Assembly: GCF_006770285.1 (NCBI RefSeq) | Contig: NZ_CP017195.1 | Span: 1,426,001 to 1,490,000 of the forward strand | Direction: 5' to 3' | DNA from: Lactococcus paracarnosus | GTDB taxonomy: Bacteria; Bacillota; Bacilli; Lactobacillales; Streptococcaceae | Length of the DNA: 64,000 nt | Part shown: positions 49,403-60,449 of the stretch, in pieces | How the letters are laid out: every line of letters starts with the position of its first letter | Position numbering within the stretch: position 1 is the first letter of the stretch | Position numbers and translations under genes: made by a program | The notes under the pieces: model-generated | The model's database searches: none | Told to the model about the DNA's origin: nothing | The model's input: only the letters and a program-made list of their open reading frames with translations

Positions 49403-50197
49403 TTATGAAAGACGCTCTTCTTTATTGTATTTTATGGGTAGAAAATCAAGCACTTGATCCATCATTTTAACCCAGTAATACCACTCATGTTTACCATCTG
49501 ATGTTTCGTAAGTGATATCAAATCCCTTATGCTTTAAATCAGCTACAGCAAGGTTGTTAGCCTCATAAAGAAAATCTTGATGACCACACCATGCATAAAG
49601 TTTCGGTTTATGCTCACCAAATTTTTCATCAAAATCTGATGCTAGTTTTTGAATTGAATTCTCTGAATTCTCAAAGTTTGCTACATCGCCAAATATACCC
49701 TGCCAATAAGCTAAATCTCCCAAACTTTCTGGTGACATGTTTTCAAATGATAAGGCCCCTGATAAACTTACTGCATAAGAGAACTTATTTGAGGCTAAGG
49801 CAATCTTAAAGGCACCATATCCACCCATAGACAGGCCTGCTATAAAATTTTTCTCACGTTTCGTAGACAAGTTTGGCAAAAAATTATGAATGACAGTTGG
49901 TAGCTCCTCAACAATGGCATCAAAATATCTTGCACCATAAGTCGTATTACTGTACCAGGCCAAATCCGTTGAAGGCATGACAATCGCCAGATTCGTATGT
50001 CGAATCAAGCGATCGATTCCTGAGCGGTTCAGCCAGGTATCCTGATTTCCAGACATGCCATGTAGCAGATAGAGTACTGGAATATCTGTCAAAGGGACAT
50101 CTTGATCAGGATTCTTAGCTGTCTCGGGATAGATGACATTCACATCTCGCACAATACCGAGAATCTCCGAAAAATAGTTGATTTTTAAAATTGCCAT
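49403..50197 (-). CDS. estA: Tributyrin esterase, EstA-like
   Basis: About 264 residues from the ATG giving MAILKINYFSEILG, as in lactococcal EstA. It is an alpha/beta hydrolase with PVLYLLHGMSG (oxyanion region), nucleophile elbow GLSMGGYG and a catalytic His in SDGKHEWYYW. EstA hydrolyses short-chain acyl esters. The best ribosome site (AAGGAG) is 32 nt upstream but is separated from the ATG by a perfect hairpin. The gene follows comEC on the same strand. Confidence 0.92.
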   Translation of the reverse strand: MAILKINYFSEILGIVRDVNVIYPETAKNPDQDVPLTDIPVLYLLHGMSGNQDTWLNRSGIDRLIRHTNLAIVMPSTDLAWYSNTTYGARYFDAIVEELPTVIHNFLPNLSTKREKNFIAGLSMGGYGAFKIALASNKFSYAVSLSGALSFENMSPESLGDLAYWQGIFGDVANFENSENSIQKLASDFDEKFGEHKPKLYAWCGHQDFLYEANNLAVADLKHKGFDITYETSDGKHEWYYWVKMMDQVLDFLPIKYNKEERLS

Positions 50198-50206
50198 GTT
50201 AACACT

Positions 50207-50237
50207 GTGGATACAAGTCCTGTATCCACTCCTTTCT
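50207..50237 (-). promoter_or_regulatory. estA: Ribosome site with a hairpin in the spacer, estA
   Basis: GAAAGGAG (50230-50237) is followed on the minus strand by a perfect 9-bp hairpin with 5-nt loop (50207-50229). If folded, the remaining distance to the ATG is 9 nt, an ideal spacing. Confidence 0.6.
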
Positions 50238-50259
50238 ATGATTACTCCCCTCAATTCTA

Positions 50260-52512
50260 TCACTTTACCGTCCTAATTTGCCAAGATTTACCTTTTTTCT
50301 CAAACTTTATCGCCCCTTGCAAATCTGTTCGATAAACCTGTACCTTATATTTTTGAAGTACATCCAGCGTTTCCTGATTAGGATGCTGATAGCGATTATG
50401 CTTGCCACAGGATATCAGGCCAATCGTTGGTCGCATCTTTTTTATAAAGGCGTCTGTCGAGGAAGTCTTAGACCCATGATGCCCAACTTTTAAGACATCA
50501 ACCTTGAGTGTCGGATAGTTAGCAATTAAGGCTGCTTCACCCTCTGCCTCCAAATCTCCAGTAAATAAGAAAGCTGTTTGAAAAAAATTACCATATTAGA
50601 CAAGAGAATCATTGTTTTTGCCATCTCCTTGTGTCAATGGGTAAATCACTTCTAAATAACTGTCGAATAGCTTTAGTTGATCGCCAACCTGTGCCACTTG
50701 AATATCAGACTTCGTTTGCGCCAACGTCGCTACAAATTTCGGATTCGTCATACTGCCTTCACTGACCATGATTTTTTTGACCTTAATTTCAGAAAGTAAG
50801 ACCATCAAATCGCCTACATGATCAGCATCCGTATGGGTGATGATTACCGTATCAAGCTGACTAATTCCCCTGCTCTTTAAATAAGGGATTAAAGTAGATG
50901 CTGCATTCGGAGTTGTCTGCCTCTCCTGCCATTTTTGCCGCTTGATAAAATCGACTTTCCCACCCGTATCGATGAGTACCGTTTGCTGATTAAAGCGGTC
51001 TTGTAGTAAGATACTATCTCCTTGACCAATATCAACTACCGTAATCGATTCAACTAATGGGAACTTAGTAAACATAGACATGATAAACAGACTGAGGATC
51101 AGTAGATAGCGGATTTTTCTATGTCGCCAGCTATCTATCAAAATACCCGTCATGATCAGCATGCCCAAAAAGATGAGAGGTGATGGCCGACCTAATATGA
51201 GTGGACGTGGCAGCAAACTCTCTATCCACCGAATCATCACTTCTAAGTAAACAAATAAGTAATTGATTTCTTTTATGACGATGCCTGTGGTGAGCGCTAG
51301 TAAAAATAGCAGGAACAAACCTGGCAATAATACAGCAGCAAAAAGCCCCCCTAATACACCAGTTAATAAAATGGAAAACGGCTGAAAACTATAAAAGGGT
51401 AGTAATAATATAGGTAGTATTGCACCTGTTAAGACTAGCGTAGTGCTTATCTTACGCTGATATGAAGGCAGTGACGCAAGACTACCACCAAGCATGGAGA
51501 TGACAAATGCAAAGAAAACAGATAGTGCCCCACCTGTCGTTAGTAAGAATTTAGGCATCATCACAAATAAGATTAATAAGGTCAAACTGAAATTATCGAC
51601 TGACTTTACACCAAGATGCGTTAACATTTTTTGTAACAATGCTCTGACAACAGAAACAGAGAAACCGCTTAGTCCCGCATAAATATAGGAGAGGGGGAGT
51701 TGCATGTGTGTCACCCAATCTCGTCTGACGCCAAGACGCAATAAATTTTTTCTAAACAGATGTATAAAAAAAGACACCTGCATACCGGATAAGGAAAATA
51801 GATGCAGGATACCCAAATTTGAATAGCTAGCCCTCATCTCATCAAATGACGCACCTAGTTGACCAAACAGAAGGCCGGTTATATAAGATGCCATAGGGTG
51901 TGGAAACATAGTCTGGCAAAAAAGCGTTGCCTTACGTCGCACCCTCCTAATATCCCACTTGCCAGTTTCTCTTATTTGACTGATGCTATCAATCGTGACA
52001 ACACGATAGATATTTTGCGTTTTAAGATATTTTTGGTAGTTAAATCCATTAAAATTTCGATTTGTTTCAGCTTTCTCAACACTGGCAGAAATCGTCAGCC
52101 GAATCGACTTATCTAATTTAGTGAAATACTGCTGTTCTTGTTCTGTTTTCGCTTGATAGTAGACTTGATAGGTTTGACCCCGAGATCTCCCCCGAAAGGA
52201 GACCAGGTCTCCCTTAACTTGTATCGTATCCAGACGTGGTGTCATCTCAGTCACCGGTAAATCACGGGCAAAGTCAGCTACCTCTTTAAGCTGAATTGTA
52301 AGACAGATACTCACAAATACTAGTAGAATCAAACACAATCTAAGACATGCTGGTCTACCGTTTTGCCAAATAAAACATAAACCAGATATCAGCAGATAGA
52401 TGAGCAAAAAGTAGGAAAATCGAAAAACAGTTAGGTAGCAGATCACGCAAAAATAAGCAAGAAATACCGCTGGTATATTAATCCACTGCCACACTCCCTT
52501 TAAGTTTTTCAA
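50260..52512 (-). pseudogene. comEC: ComEC DNA uptake channel, split by an in-frame stop
   Basis: A TTG start 7 nt after GGGGAG opens the gene. The N-terminal OB-like region, the competence membrane domain (FGQLGASFDEMRASYSNLGILHLFSLSGMQV) and the metallo-beta-lactamase-like domain (THTDADHVGDL) are intact. A TAA at 50596-50598, after KNNDSLV, interrupts the protein. The same frame continues YGNFFQTAFLFTGDLEAEGE ... KVGHHGSKTSS to 50260. A TTA to TAA change would explain it. The product would lack the last part of the nuclease-like domain. ComEC imports single-stranded DNA during transformation. Confidence 0.9.
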
Positions 52513-53169
52513 GCGACTTCTCCCCGAATCCAGACACATTTCCTAAGTCTTCTGGCTGATTAAACTTGCCATTTTGTTCCCGATAGTCGATAATGTCTTG
52601 TGCCTTTTTCATGCCAACGCCACTTAGCCTTTGAAGCTGAGCTAAATCTGCCGTATTAATATTGATTTTATCCGTCGACTGCGTTTCTATGCTATCTGCA
52701 CCAACATCACCTTTAGTTCCTGCTATCTCAACTGGACTATCTTCACCAATACTTGCCACGTAGACGACCATCTCATCCGTCAGTTTCTGAGCTAGATTAA
52801 TCGACTTGGTATCTGCCTGATCCGTTACGCCCCCAGCTAATAATAAGAGATCGTTAACCCGACTATCCTGTTTCAAGGTATAAACTGCTGGTTTTTTTAC
52901 GGCACCTTTTAAGTCAACTGTGATTCTATCCTTGCGCTCAGTTTCTTTATCAGTCTTTTTTTGTCGTCACCTTTATCTTTTTGAACACCTTTTTTAGGTT
53001 TTCCTACTACACTCAGCTGTGGGGACGATACTAGCCCCACAGACGATGGAGCTGTATCCTTCTTAACAAATATGACCAGTAAAAGACCGATAACCATAAA
53101 CGCGACTATGAGAGCAACTAGCAACCATCGATAACGCTTTATTTTTTTAATCATCTTTTCTATCTGCAT
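52478..53169 (-). pseudogene. comEA: ComEA DNA receptor, frameshifted
   Basis: The N-terminal part has a membrane helix (YRWLLVALIVAFMVIGLLLVI) and a Lys/Gly linker. At a run of seven A (plus strand T, 52956-52962) the frame is lost and ends at 52909. In the next frame KKTDKETERKDRITVDLKGAV continues into the SLBB-like region and the C-terminal helix-hairpin-helix (ININTADLAQLQRLSGVGMKKAQDIIDYREQNG). Eight A would restore one protein of about 230 residues. ComEA binds incoming DNA for ComEC, with which it overlaps. Confidence 0.85.
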
Positions 53170-53195
53170 CAATTCACCTCTTATTTTCATATACG

Positions 53196-53224
53196 AAAAA
53201 AATCCTTACATGCCGTAAGGATTT
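53196..53224 (-). terminator. Terminator after the ABC-2 permease gene
   Basis: Arms AAATCCTTAC/GTAAGGATTT with a 5-nt loop and T tract on the minus strand, between the exporter and comEA. Confidence 0.85.
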
Positions 53225-53228
53225 CCAC

Positions 53229-54449
53229 TTATTTTTTTAGATTATGAATAAATTGCTTAAAGACTTTTTCATCTGAGTAGCTTAACACATTTCTGGCATA
53301 GATTTTTTCGCCAAACTTAGCAACTAAGACTAAGGCAACTAATTGAAGGACTAAAGCAATGATTGCCTCAGTAGTGCTCGCATATTCTATCGCTAAACGA
53401 CTTGGCATCAAACTTGGCGAGATAAACGGTACCATGGCAAGCACCTTTAAAACGATGTTACTTGGCATGCTTGCAGACATGAAACTTGCCACATAACCAA
53501 TCATCGATAAGTAAACAATGGGTTGCACAACTTGTTGGACTTGACTTTGATCATTGACAATACTGGCAATGATTGCAGTGAGTACAAGATATGAGATAAT
53601 GCCTAGCAAGAATATCAAGACGGTAATGATTAAGAAGCTTATATCTACACCACTAAATAGCTTCAAGCCATTTTCAACTACCTTGTTGCCCTTTAATACA
53701 ATGGAGGCAACACCTGCTAACACCACGTAGATTAAGAGATGCGTCACAACTAAAAGACTTACTCCGATAATTTTACCATAATACTGTATCTTAGCACTTG
53801 TTGCAGCCAGTAATATCTCCATGATACGACTTGATTTTTCGTTGGCAACTTCTTGCGCCATCATACTGGTATAGATTGATAATAAAACAAAGATTGCCAC
53901 ACCAGTCCCTAGGGAGATAAAGTAATTGGCCATGTTTTTATTATCACCACCACTCGCTTCTCCCTTGTTACTCTGTGTTTTCATCGTTAACTTAGCAGGA
54001 GTTTGCAAGGCAATCAGGTCTTCTGCCTTCAAATTCAGTTTGCTTGCTTTTTCTGTCATCTCAATCTGAGTCAGGGCATTTCTAACCTTGTTTTCATCAA
54101 ATTTTGCTGCCCCATCTGATGAACTAATCAACTCATATTGGCCATCTGATGCGACTAAATAACCGTCTATTTTATCATCCTTTAGTTTTTTCTTGGCACT
54201 GTCGGCAGTGGTCACTTCTGATAAACTAACATCTAATAACCTTTCAGATTTAATGGTTTTTACTAAGGCTGAATTATCTACAATAGCCAGACGTGTTGGC
54301 TTATTACTTTCACCTTTAGACATCATAAACCCAATCAAGAAACCGATAATCGGCAGTAATAAGGGAGAGAGTACAATCAACCAAAAGCCTGGTGTTTTAA
54401 TTTTTGTACGATAGACTTGTCCTGCAACTAATTTAACTTGTTTAAACAT
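53229..54449 (-). CDS. ABC-2 exporter permease, NatB-like
   Basis: A 406-residue protein with one N-terminal helix, a large outer domain (about 45-175) and five or six C-terminal helices (MAQEVANEKSSRIMEILLAATSA at the start of the conserved core). This is the NatB/ABC2_membrane_3 layout used for sodium or drug export. It overlaps the ATPase gene by 8 nt. Confidence 0.88.
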   Translation of the reverse strand: MFKQVKLVAGQVYRTKIKTPGFWLIVLSPLLLPIIGFLIGFMMSKGESNKPTRLAIVDNSALVKTIKSERLLDVSLSEVTTADSAKKKLKDDKIDGYLVASDGQYELISSSDGAAKFDENKVRNALTQIEMTEKASKLNLKAEDLIALQTPAKLTMKTQSNKGEASGGDNKNMANYFISLGTGVAIFVLLSIYTSMMAQEVANEKSSRIMEILLAATSAKIQYYGKIIGVSLLVVTHLLIYVVLAGVASIVLKGNKVVENGLKLFSGVDISFLIITVLIFLLGIISYLVLTAIIASIVNDQSQVQQVVQPIVYLSMIGYVASFMSASMPSNIVLKVLAMVPFISPSLMPSRLAIEYASTTEAIIALVLQLVALVLVAKFGEKIYARNVLSYSDEKVFKQFIHNLKK

Positions 54450-55335
54450 GCTCAGCTACCTCCTTACGAAAAATCTCATCTAGTGTTGGTGGGGCTTGCA
54501 CAAAGGCTTTTACATAGCCAGTTTCGCTCACTTTTTTGAAAATATCATGACCAACAGCTTCATCTGCAATATGAATGAGACGACCTGCGCCTTGTTTTTC
54601 AATCGTTTTAACACCTGCAATAGCTGAAAGTGTTGTATCTGCGAGCTCACTCTCCACATAGACTTGCGTTCGACCAAAACTATTTCGAATCCCGTAAATA
54701 TCACCTTGTAAGACAACTTTACCTTTTTTAAGCATAGTCAGATTATCGCTTAATAATTCAACACCACTCATGTTATGACTTGAGAAAATAATGGCAGCCC
54801 CATTTTCCTTGAGGGTCTTAATTTCATTCATTAAGAGACTTGTATTAACAGGATCTAGACCTGTAAATGGTTCATCTAAAATCAAAAAATTAGGGCGATG
54901 GATTAAGGTCGCAATAAATTGTACTTTTTGCGCGTTCCCCTTAGAAAGCGTCTGCACTTTATCAGTTATCTTACCAACCACTTCTAATTTGTCCATCCAA
55001 GTCATCAGTTCTTTTCTCGCTTCATCACGTTTCATACCATGCAATTCAGCAAAATAAAGAATTTGTTCTTCGACAGTCATTTTTTGATAAAGACCACGTT
55101 CTTCTGGCAAAAAACCAATGCCTTGCTTAACATCTTGGGTAATCGGCTTACCATTCCAAGTAATCAAGCCACTATCAGATTTAATAAAATCTAAGATCAT
55201 CCGAAAAGTCGTTGTTTTGCCTGCACCATTTTGACCAATCAATCCCATGATTGAGCCATCCTCAACAGTCATGTCTAGGTTGTCCACAGCAATTTTGTCA
55301 CCAAATTGTTTGGTGATATTTTCTATTCTTAACAT
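54442..55335 (-). CDS. ABC-2 exporter ATP-binding protein, NatA-like
   Basis: A 297-residue ATPase with Walker A GQNGAGKT (34-41), Q-loop region FLPEERGLY, signature LSKGN (130-134), Walker B LILDE (151-155) and switch His in IFSSHNM. LSKGN in place of LSGGQ is common in NatA relatives. A C-terminal accessory domain follows. It is the first gene of a two-gene exporter unit. Confidence 0.92.
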   Translation of the reverse strand: MLRIENITKQFGDKIAVDNLDMTVEDGSIMGLIGQNGAGKTTTFRMILDFIKSDSGLITWNGKPITQDVKQGIGFLPEERGLYQKMTVEEQILYFAELHGMKRDEARKELMTWMDKLEVVGKITDKVQTLSKGNAQKVQFIATLIHRPNFLILDEPFTGLDPVNTSLLMNEIKTLKENGAAIIFSSHNMSGVELLSDNLTMLKKGKVVLQGDIYGIRNSFGRTQVYVESELADTTLSAIAGVKTIEKQGAGRLIHIADEAVGHDIFKKVSETGYVKAFVQAPPTLDEIFRKEVAEHV

Positions 55336-55420
55336 ATTCGTCTCCTTAGCTTATCTATATCGTTATTATATCAAATTCCAGTCTGAAATATCTGTGTTAT
55401 TTTTAATCTTTTTGAAAAAA

Positions 55421-55855
55421 CTATTTCCTTAACCTGAAAAAATAATAAATCAAGATTAAATAGAGTAGAAAGGTTAGCTGCTTGGTGTCTAATATGATTG
55501 CCCCGCTAATGACGGTATAAAGTAACGCAGCAGTGAGTAAACCCATCATCAATCGACCTACATGCGACCAAACCTCTTGCTCGACTATTTTTCTACGCTC
55601 ATCAGTTAATCTTAGTCTTGCAGCTCGTAACTTTTTAGGATTATTGAAAACAACCATTAGCCAAATACCATAAACCACCATCGGAAGTAGACCACCAATA
55701 GCACCGCCCCATATTTCGTCTGATGGACCAAGGATCTTAAAACCGATCAAGATAAAGCTCAGGATGAGTAGCACAGTTATCGGAAACCAAAATAATTGAT
55801 ACTTCTTATAGTCTTCATCTGTTTTGATCTGATGCTTAAATACATAATGAAACAT
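55421..55855 (-). CDS. Membrane protein paired with an XRE regulator, unknown function
   Basis: A 144-residue protein with four hydrophobic segments in two pairs (about 25-43, 51-70; 100-118, 122-139) and a charged loop between (NPKKLRAARLRLTDERRK). I do not recognise the family. Its start shares one base with the stop of the XRE-type gene (TAATG), so the two are coupled. Such pairs are common in Firmicutes, with the regulator controlling the membrane protein. Confidence 0.7.
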   Translation of the reverse strand: MFHYVFKHQIKTDEDYKKYQLFWFPITVLLILSFILIGFKILGPSDEIWGGAIGGLLPMVVYGIWLMVVFNNPKKLRAARLRLTDERRKIVEQEVWSHVGRLMMGLLTAALLYTVISGAIILDTKQLTFLLYLILIYYFFRLRK

Positions 55856-56070
55856 TACACCTTCTCCTCCTTATCAGATTTGCTATCAAAGAATATATCT
55901 TCTATCGTCGTATTAAAATACTGAGCTAATTTATAAGCCAGATTCAAGGATGCCGTATATTTTTCTTTTTCTAGCGAAATAATCGTTTGTCTAGTTACTT
56001 CCATTGCTTCAGCCAGAGCCTCTTGGGATATCCCATGTTCAGTTCTATATGCTTTAATTTTGTTACTCAT
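55855..56070 (-). CDS. XRE-family transcriptional regulator
   Basis: A 71-residue single-domain helix-turn-helix protein (IKAYRTEHGISQEALAEAMEVTRQTIISLEKEKYTAS) with the acidic tail IEDIFFD common in this group. TGGAGG precedes the ATG. The large inverted repeat just upstream (56080-56127) is its likely operator. Confidence 0.88.
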   Translation of the reverse strand: MSNKIKAYRTEHGISQEALAEAMEVTRQTIISLEKEKYTASLNLAYKLAQYFNTTIEDIFFDSKSDKEEKV

Positions 56071-56079
56071 ATACCTCCA

Positions 56080-56127
56080 GTATAGTAAGCTATACGTAAA
56101 CTTAACTATACGTATAGCTTACTATAC
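56080..56127. promoter_or_regulatory. 17-bp inverted repeat upstream of the XRE-type gene
   Basis: Perfect arms GTATAGTAAGCTATACG and complement, 14 nt apart. Each arm plus the centre contains TATACG-type half sites, consistent with two regulator dimers. Confidence 0.7.
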
Positions 56128-56174
56128 ATTTTTAAACTTGTCAACTCCTATTATTATCCTATCTGATCAAAACA

Positions 56175-56219
56175 TAAAAAAAGGTTAGACAAGACGCAAG
56201 CGTCATCATCTAACCTTTT
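56175..56219 (-). terminator. Terminator of the hrcA-grpE-dnaK operon
   Basis: Arms AAAAGGTTAGA/TCTAACCTTTT with an inner GACGC/GCGTC stem, followed by T on the minus strand, about 30 nt past dnaK. Confidence 0.85.
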
Positions 56220-56249
56220 ATAATCTATCAGCTTAAGCTGTTAGCTTCC

Positions 56250-58100
<1,851 letters not shown>

Positions 58101-58170
58101 TTAGTTATCATAGTTTTATGACATTTCGGTCAAGTTATTTTGTATTACCTTGATTTACTTATTAATCGGC

Positions 58171-58704
58171 TTACTGATAGATGGCAACCATGGCTGGGCG
58201 AAGATTACGCTCATGCAATTGGTAGCCTTTTTGTAAGACTTGTGCGATTGTGTCCGCAGCATGTGTATCATCTGCAGGTACTGTTTGAACTGACATGTGG
58301 AAATTCGGATCGAATTCACCATCTACAGCAACTTCCGTCACACCTTCTTCTTTAAGCGCATTTTGGAGGCTATCTAGTGTCATCTCTAAGCCTTTTTTGA
58401 CATCTTCGCTCAAGCCTTCAACAGCAAGTGCACGCTCCAGATTATCCAAACTTGGTAATATTTTACGCGCCATATCTTGTGAGCGATATTTTAAGAGTGT
58501 TTGACGTTCTTCATTCGCACGACGTTGATTATTTTGCATTTCCGCGTGCGCTTTCAGATATTTGTTCTCCATTTCATCAAGCTTATCTTGTAAAACTGCA
58601 AGCTCGTCGATTTCAGCATCCACAATCTCTTCAAGAACTGCTTCATTTTCTACTTCTGCTGCCAATTCTTTTTCAATATCTTCTTTTTTATGTTTTTTAG
58701 TCAT
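58171..58704 (-). CDS. grpE: Nucleotide exchange factor GrpE
   Basis: A 177-residue protein with a long N-terminal coiled coil ([38 protein letters not shown]) and the beta domain signature [14 protein letters not shown] ... LRPAMVAI. It releases ADP from DnaK. It sits between hrcA and dnaK. Confidence 0.97.
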   Translation of the reverse strand: MTKKHKKEDIEKELAAEVENEAVLEEIVDAEIDELAVLQDKLDEMENKYLKAHAEMQNNQRRANEERQTLLKYRSQDMARKILPSLDNLERALAVEGLSEDVKKGLEMTLDSLQNALKEEGVTEVAVDGEFDPNFHMSVQTVPADDTHAADTIAQVLQKGYQLHERNLRPAMVAIYQ

Positions 58705-58738
58705 AACTTCTCCATATATTTTTACGTATTTTTATGCG

Positions 58739-59788
58739 TTACATCATTTCGTAATGATTACCATCTAAGTAGCGATAATAATCACTCAGCTTCATGGTCA
58801 AAATTTTTGCGATCAAATCCATGGTTGATACTACCTTTTGATAGTTAAGATCAACTGGTCCCATCAAGGCAAGTGTGCCGAAACCTCGATAAGGCACGAC
58901 AAACTGCTGTGTCATCAAGGTAATATTTTTTGAAATCTGGTGATTCTCAGTAAGTGTCGCATCAAATTTGACACTTCTTATCTCATCCTCAGACACCAAA
59001 TCACGAATTTCGTGGATAATCGCCTCGTCGTCCATTAAAATCTTATAGAGTGAGACAACATCCTCAGAATACTCTAGTAAATTTTGCCGACCTGCAGAAA
59101 TCAAGTTCTCTTTAAACAGCTCTGTAAACACGTGTTCGAAGAGTTGCAAGGCATCCGTCGTCACGATAAAATACTTTTGTGCGACCTGCGGAATTTCAGT
59201 CAGCAATGAATAATGGATATCCAAAATTTTCTTACCAACTAATCGTTCATCAGCAATAAACTTAAAGGTTGTCAGGTCTTCCATGGTCATTGACCGTGGT
59301 AGCACAAACTGCATCGTCTTAACGAGCCCTGTATCAAGTGTCATGACTGCCATGGCAGAATGACTATCCAACTGCACAATGTCAAATTTAGATAAGACTT
59401 GATTTTTTTGAGAAACATTTAAAACAAATCCTGAAAACCCTGTTAATTCAGATAGGATTTTAGCAGCTTGCTGATAAAGTGTGTCTAGCTTATAATACTC
59501 ACCATCAAAATTTTTCATGACCTGATATACATCATTATTATCGAGTTTACCTGGTTTTAAAAAGTTTTCAACAAAGTATTTATAACCTGTCACACTTGGT
59601 ACCCGACCAGATGACGTATGCTCTTTTTTGATGAATCCTAAGTCTTCCAAGTACTTCATATCATTTCTGATCGTTGCACTAGAAGCCTTAATAGACGCCA
59701 TCAAAGCTTTTGACCCTACAGCTTTATGCGACTGCGTGTAGAGCGATATAATTAAATTAAGAATTTGTTGCTGGCGTTTTGTTATCAA
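58739..59788 (-). CDS. hrcA: Heat-inducible transcription repressor HrcA, TTG start
   Basis: About 349 residues from a TTG 6 nt after GAGGTG, giving MITKRQQQILNLIISLY; a GTG-type frame 36 nt longer has no match. The winged helix (SSATIRNDMKYLEDLGFIKKEHTSSGRVPS) is intact. HrcA binds CIRCE elements, two of which flank the promoter just upstream. Confidence 0.96.
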   Translation of the reverse strand: MITKRQQQILNLIISLYTQSHKAVGSKALMASIKASSATIRNDMKYLEDLGFIKKEHTSSGRVPSVTGYKYFVENFLKPGKLDNNDVYQVMKNFDGEYYKLDTLYQQAAKILSELTGFSGFVLNVSQKNQVLSKFDIVQLDSHSAMAVMTLDTGLVKTMQFVLPRSMTMEDLTTFKFIADERLVGKKILDIHYSLLTEIPQVAQKYFIVTTDALQLFEHVFTELFKENLISAGRQNLLEYSEDVVSLYKILMDDEAIIHEIRDLVSEDEIRSVKFDATLTENHQISKNITLMTQQFVVPYRGFGTLALMGPVDLNYQKVVSTMDLIAKILTMKLSDYYRYLDGNHYEMM

Positions 59789-59804
59789 ATTGAACACCTC
59801 ACTT

Positions 59805-59831
59805 TTAGCACTCGTAGTTACCAAGTGCTAA
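59805..59831. promoter_or_regulatory. hrcA: CIRCE element, proximal
   Basis: TTAGCACTC-N9-AAGTGCTAA, one mismatch from the consensus. It lies between the promoter and the hrcA start, inside the leader. Confidence 0.92.
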
Positions 59832-59842
59832 CTACATCTTTA

Positions 59843-59871
59843 ATTATATAATGCTATGCCGATAATGTCAA
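59843..59871 (-). promoter_or_regulatory. hrcA: Promoter of hrcA-grpE-dnaK
   Basis: TTGACA, 17 nt, TATAAT on the minus strand, a full consensus promoter between two CIRCE elements. Confidence 0.92.
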
Positions 59872-59882
59872 GAATAAAACAT

Positions 59883-59921
59883 AAAAAATTAGCACTCTGA
59901 TAAACAGAGTGCTAATTTTTT
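59883..59921. terminator. Perfect CIRCE element within a terminator-like hairpin
   Basis: TTAGCACTC-N9-GAGTGCTAA (59889-59915) is perfect and is extended by A6/T6 ends into a stem with T tract. It lies after the gene at 59951-60361 and upstream of the hrcA promoter. Confidence 0.85.
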
Positions 59922-59950
59922 ATTTATATATTGATGAACTGGCTCATTGC

Positions 59951-60361
59951 TTAGATAAGGCCACCAGATTTTGATAAGCTGAAAACATTAAAGAAACTAA
60001 CAGCCATGACGACAAAGACAAACCATTCTGAAGGTGTAGCCCCTGTTGACCAAGCATAATAGACAAAATTACAAACTAAAATAAAGATGATAAACAATAA
60101 GGCATAGATCGTAAATTTCCAAAATTTAAGGATTAAAATGATAAACCCAACAAGCAAGACGACATATAATAGAAACTGAATATTTGACATGGCCGCACTA
60201 TATTGCTCTTTAAAAGCATTAATTGCCTTAAAAAAAGTATCATAGATGACATTAAATATTTTTAAATTTGGTAAAATTTGGTTAATCATCTGCCAAGCGG
60301 AATAAATGAGTAAGCCAATGCTTGTAAAAAAGATAAGTGATGGCGATTTTCCTGAAAACAT
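59951..60361 (-). CDS. Small membrane protein, unknown function
   Basis: A 136-residue protein with four hydrophobic segments (about 8-28, 62-80, 82-104, 113-130). No motif or family was recognised. It stands alone between the LdcB-like gene and the heat-shock operon, and ends in the CIRCE-bearing hairpin. Confidence 0.65.
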   Translation of the reverse strand: MFSGKSPSLIFFTSIGLLIYSAWQMINQILPNLKIFNVIYDTFFKAINAFKEQYSAAMSNIQFLLYVVLLVGFIILILKFWKFTIYALLFIIFILVCNFVYYAWSTGATPSEWFVFVVMAVSFFNVFSLSKSGGLI

Positions 60362-60449
60362 GAGTCTTGTACCCCTAGCCCTTTAACCTAAGTTTAGTTA
60401 ATCTTATTTTACCATAATTAAGCGGCGGATATAAAGTTCGCCGTCATAA

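Noticed and set aside
52478..52539. Reading comEC from the first ATG-type codon at 52539
   Set aside because: That start has no ribosome site, while GGGGAG correctly precedes the TTG at 52512.
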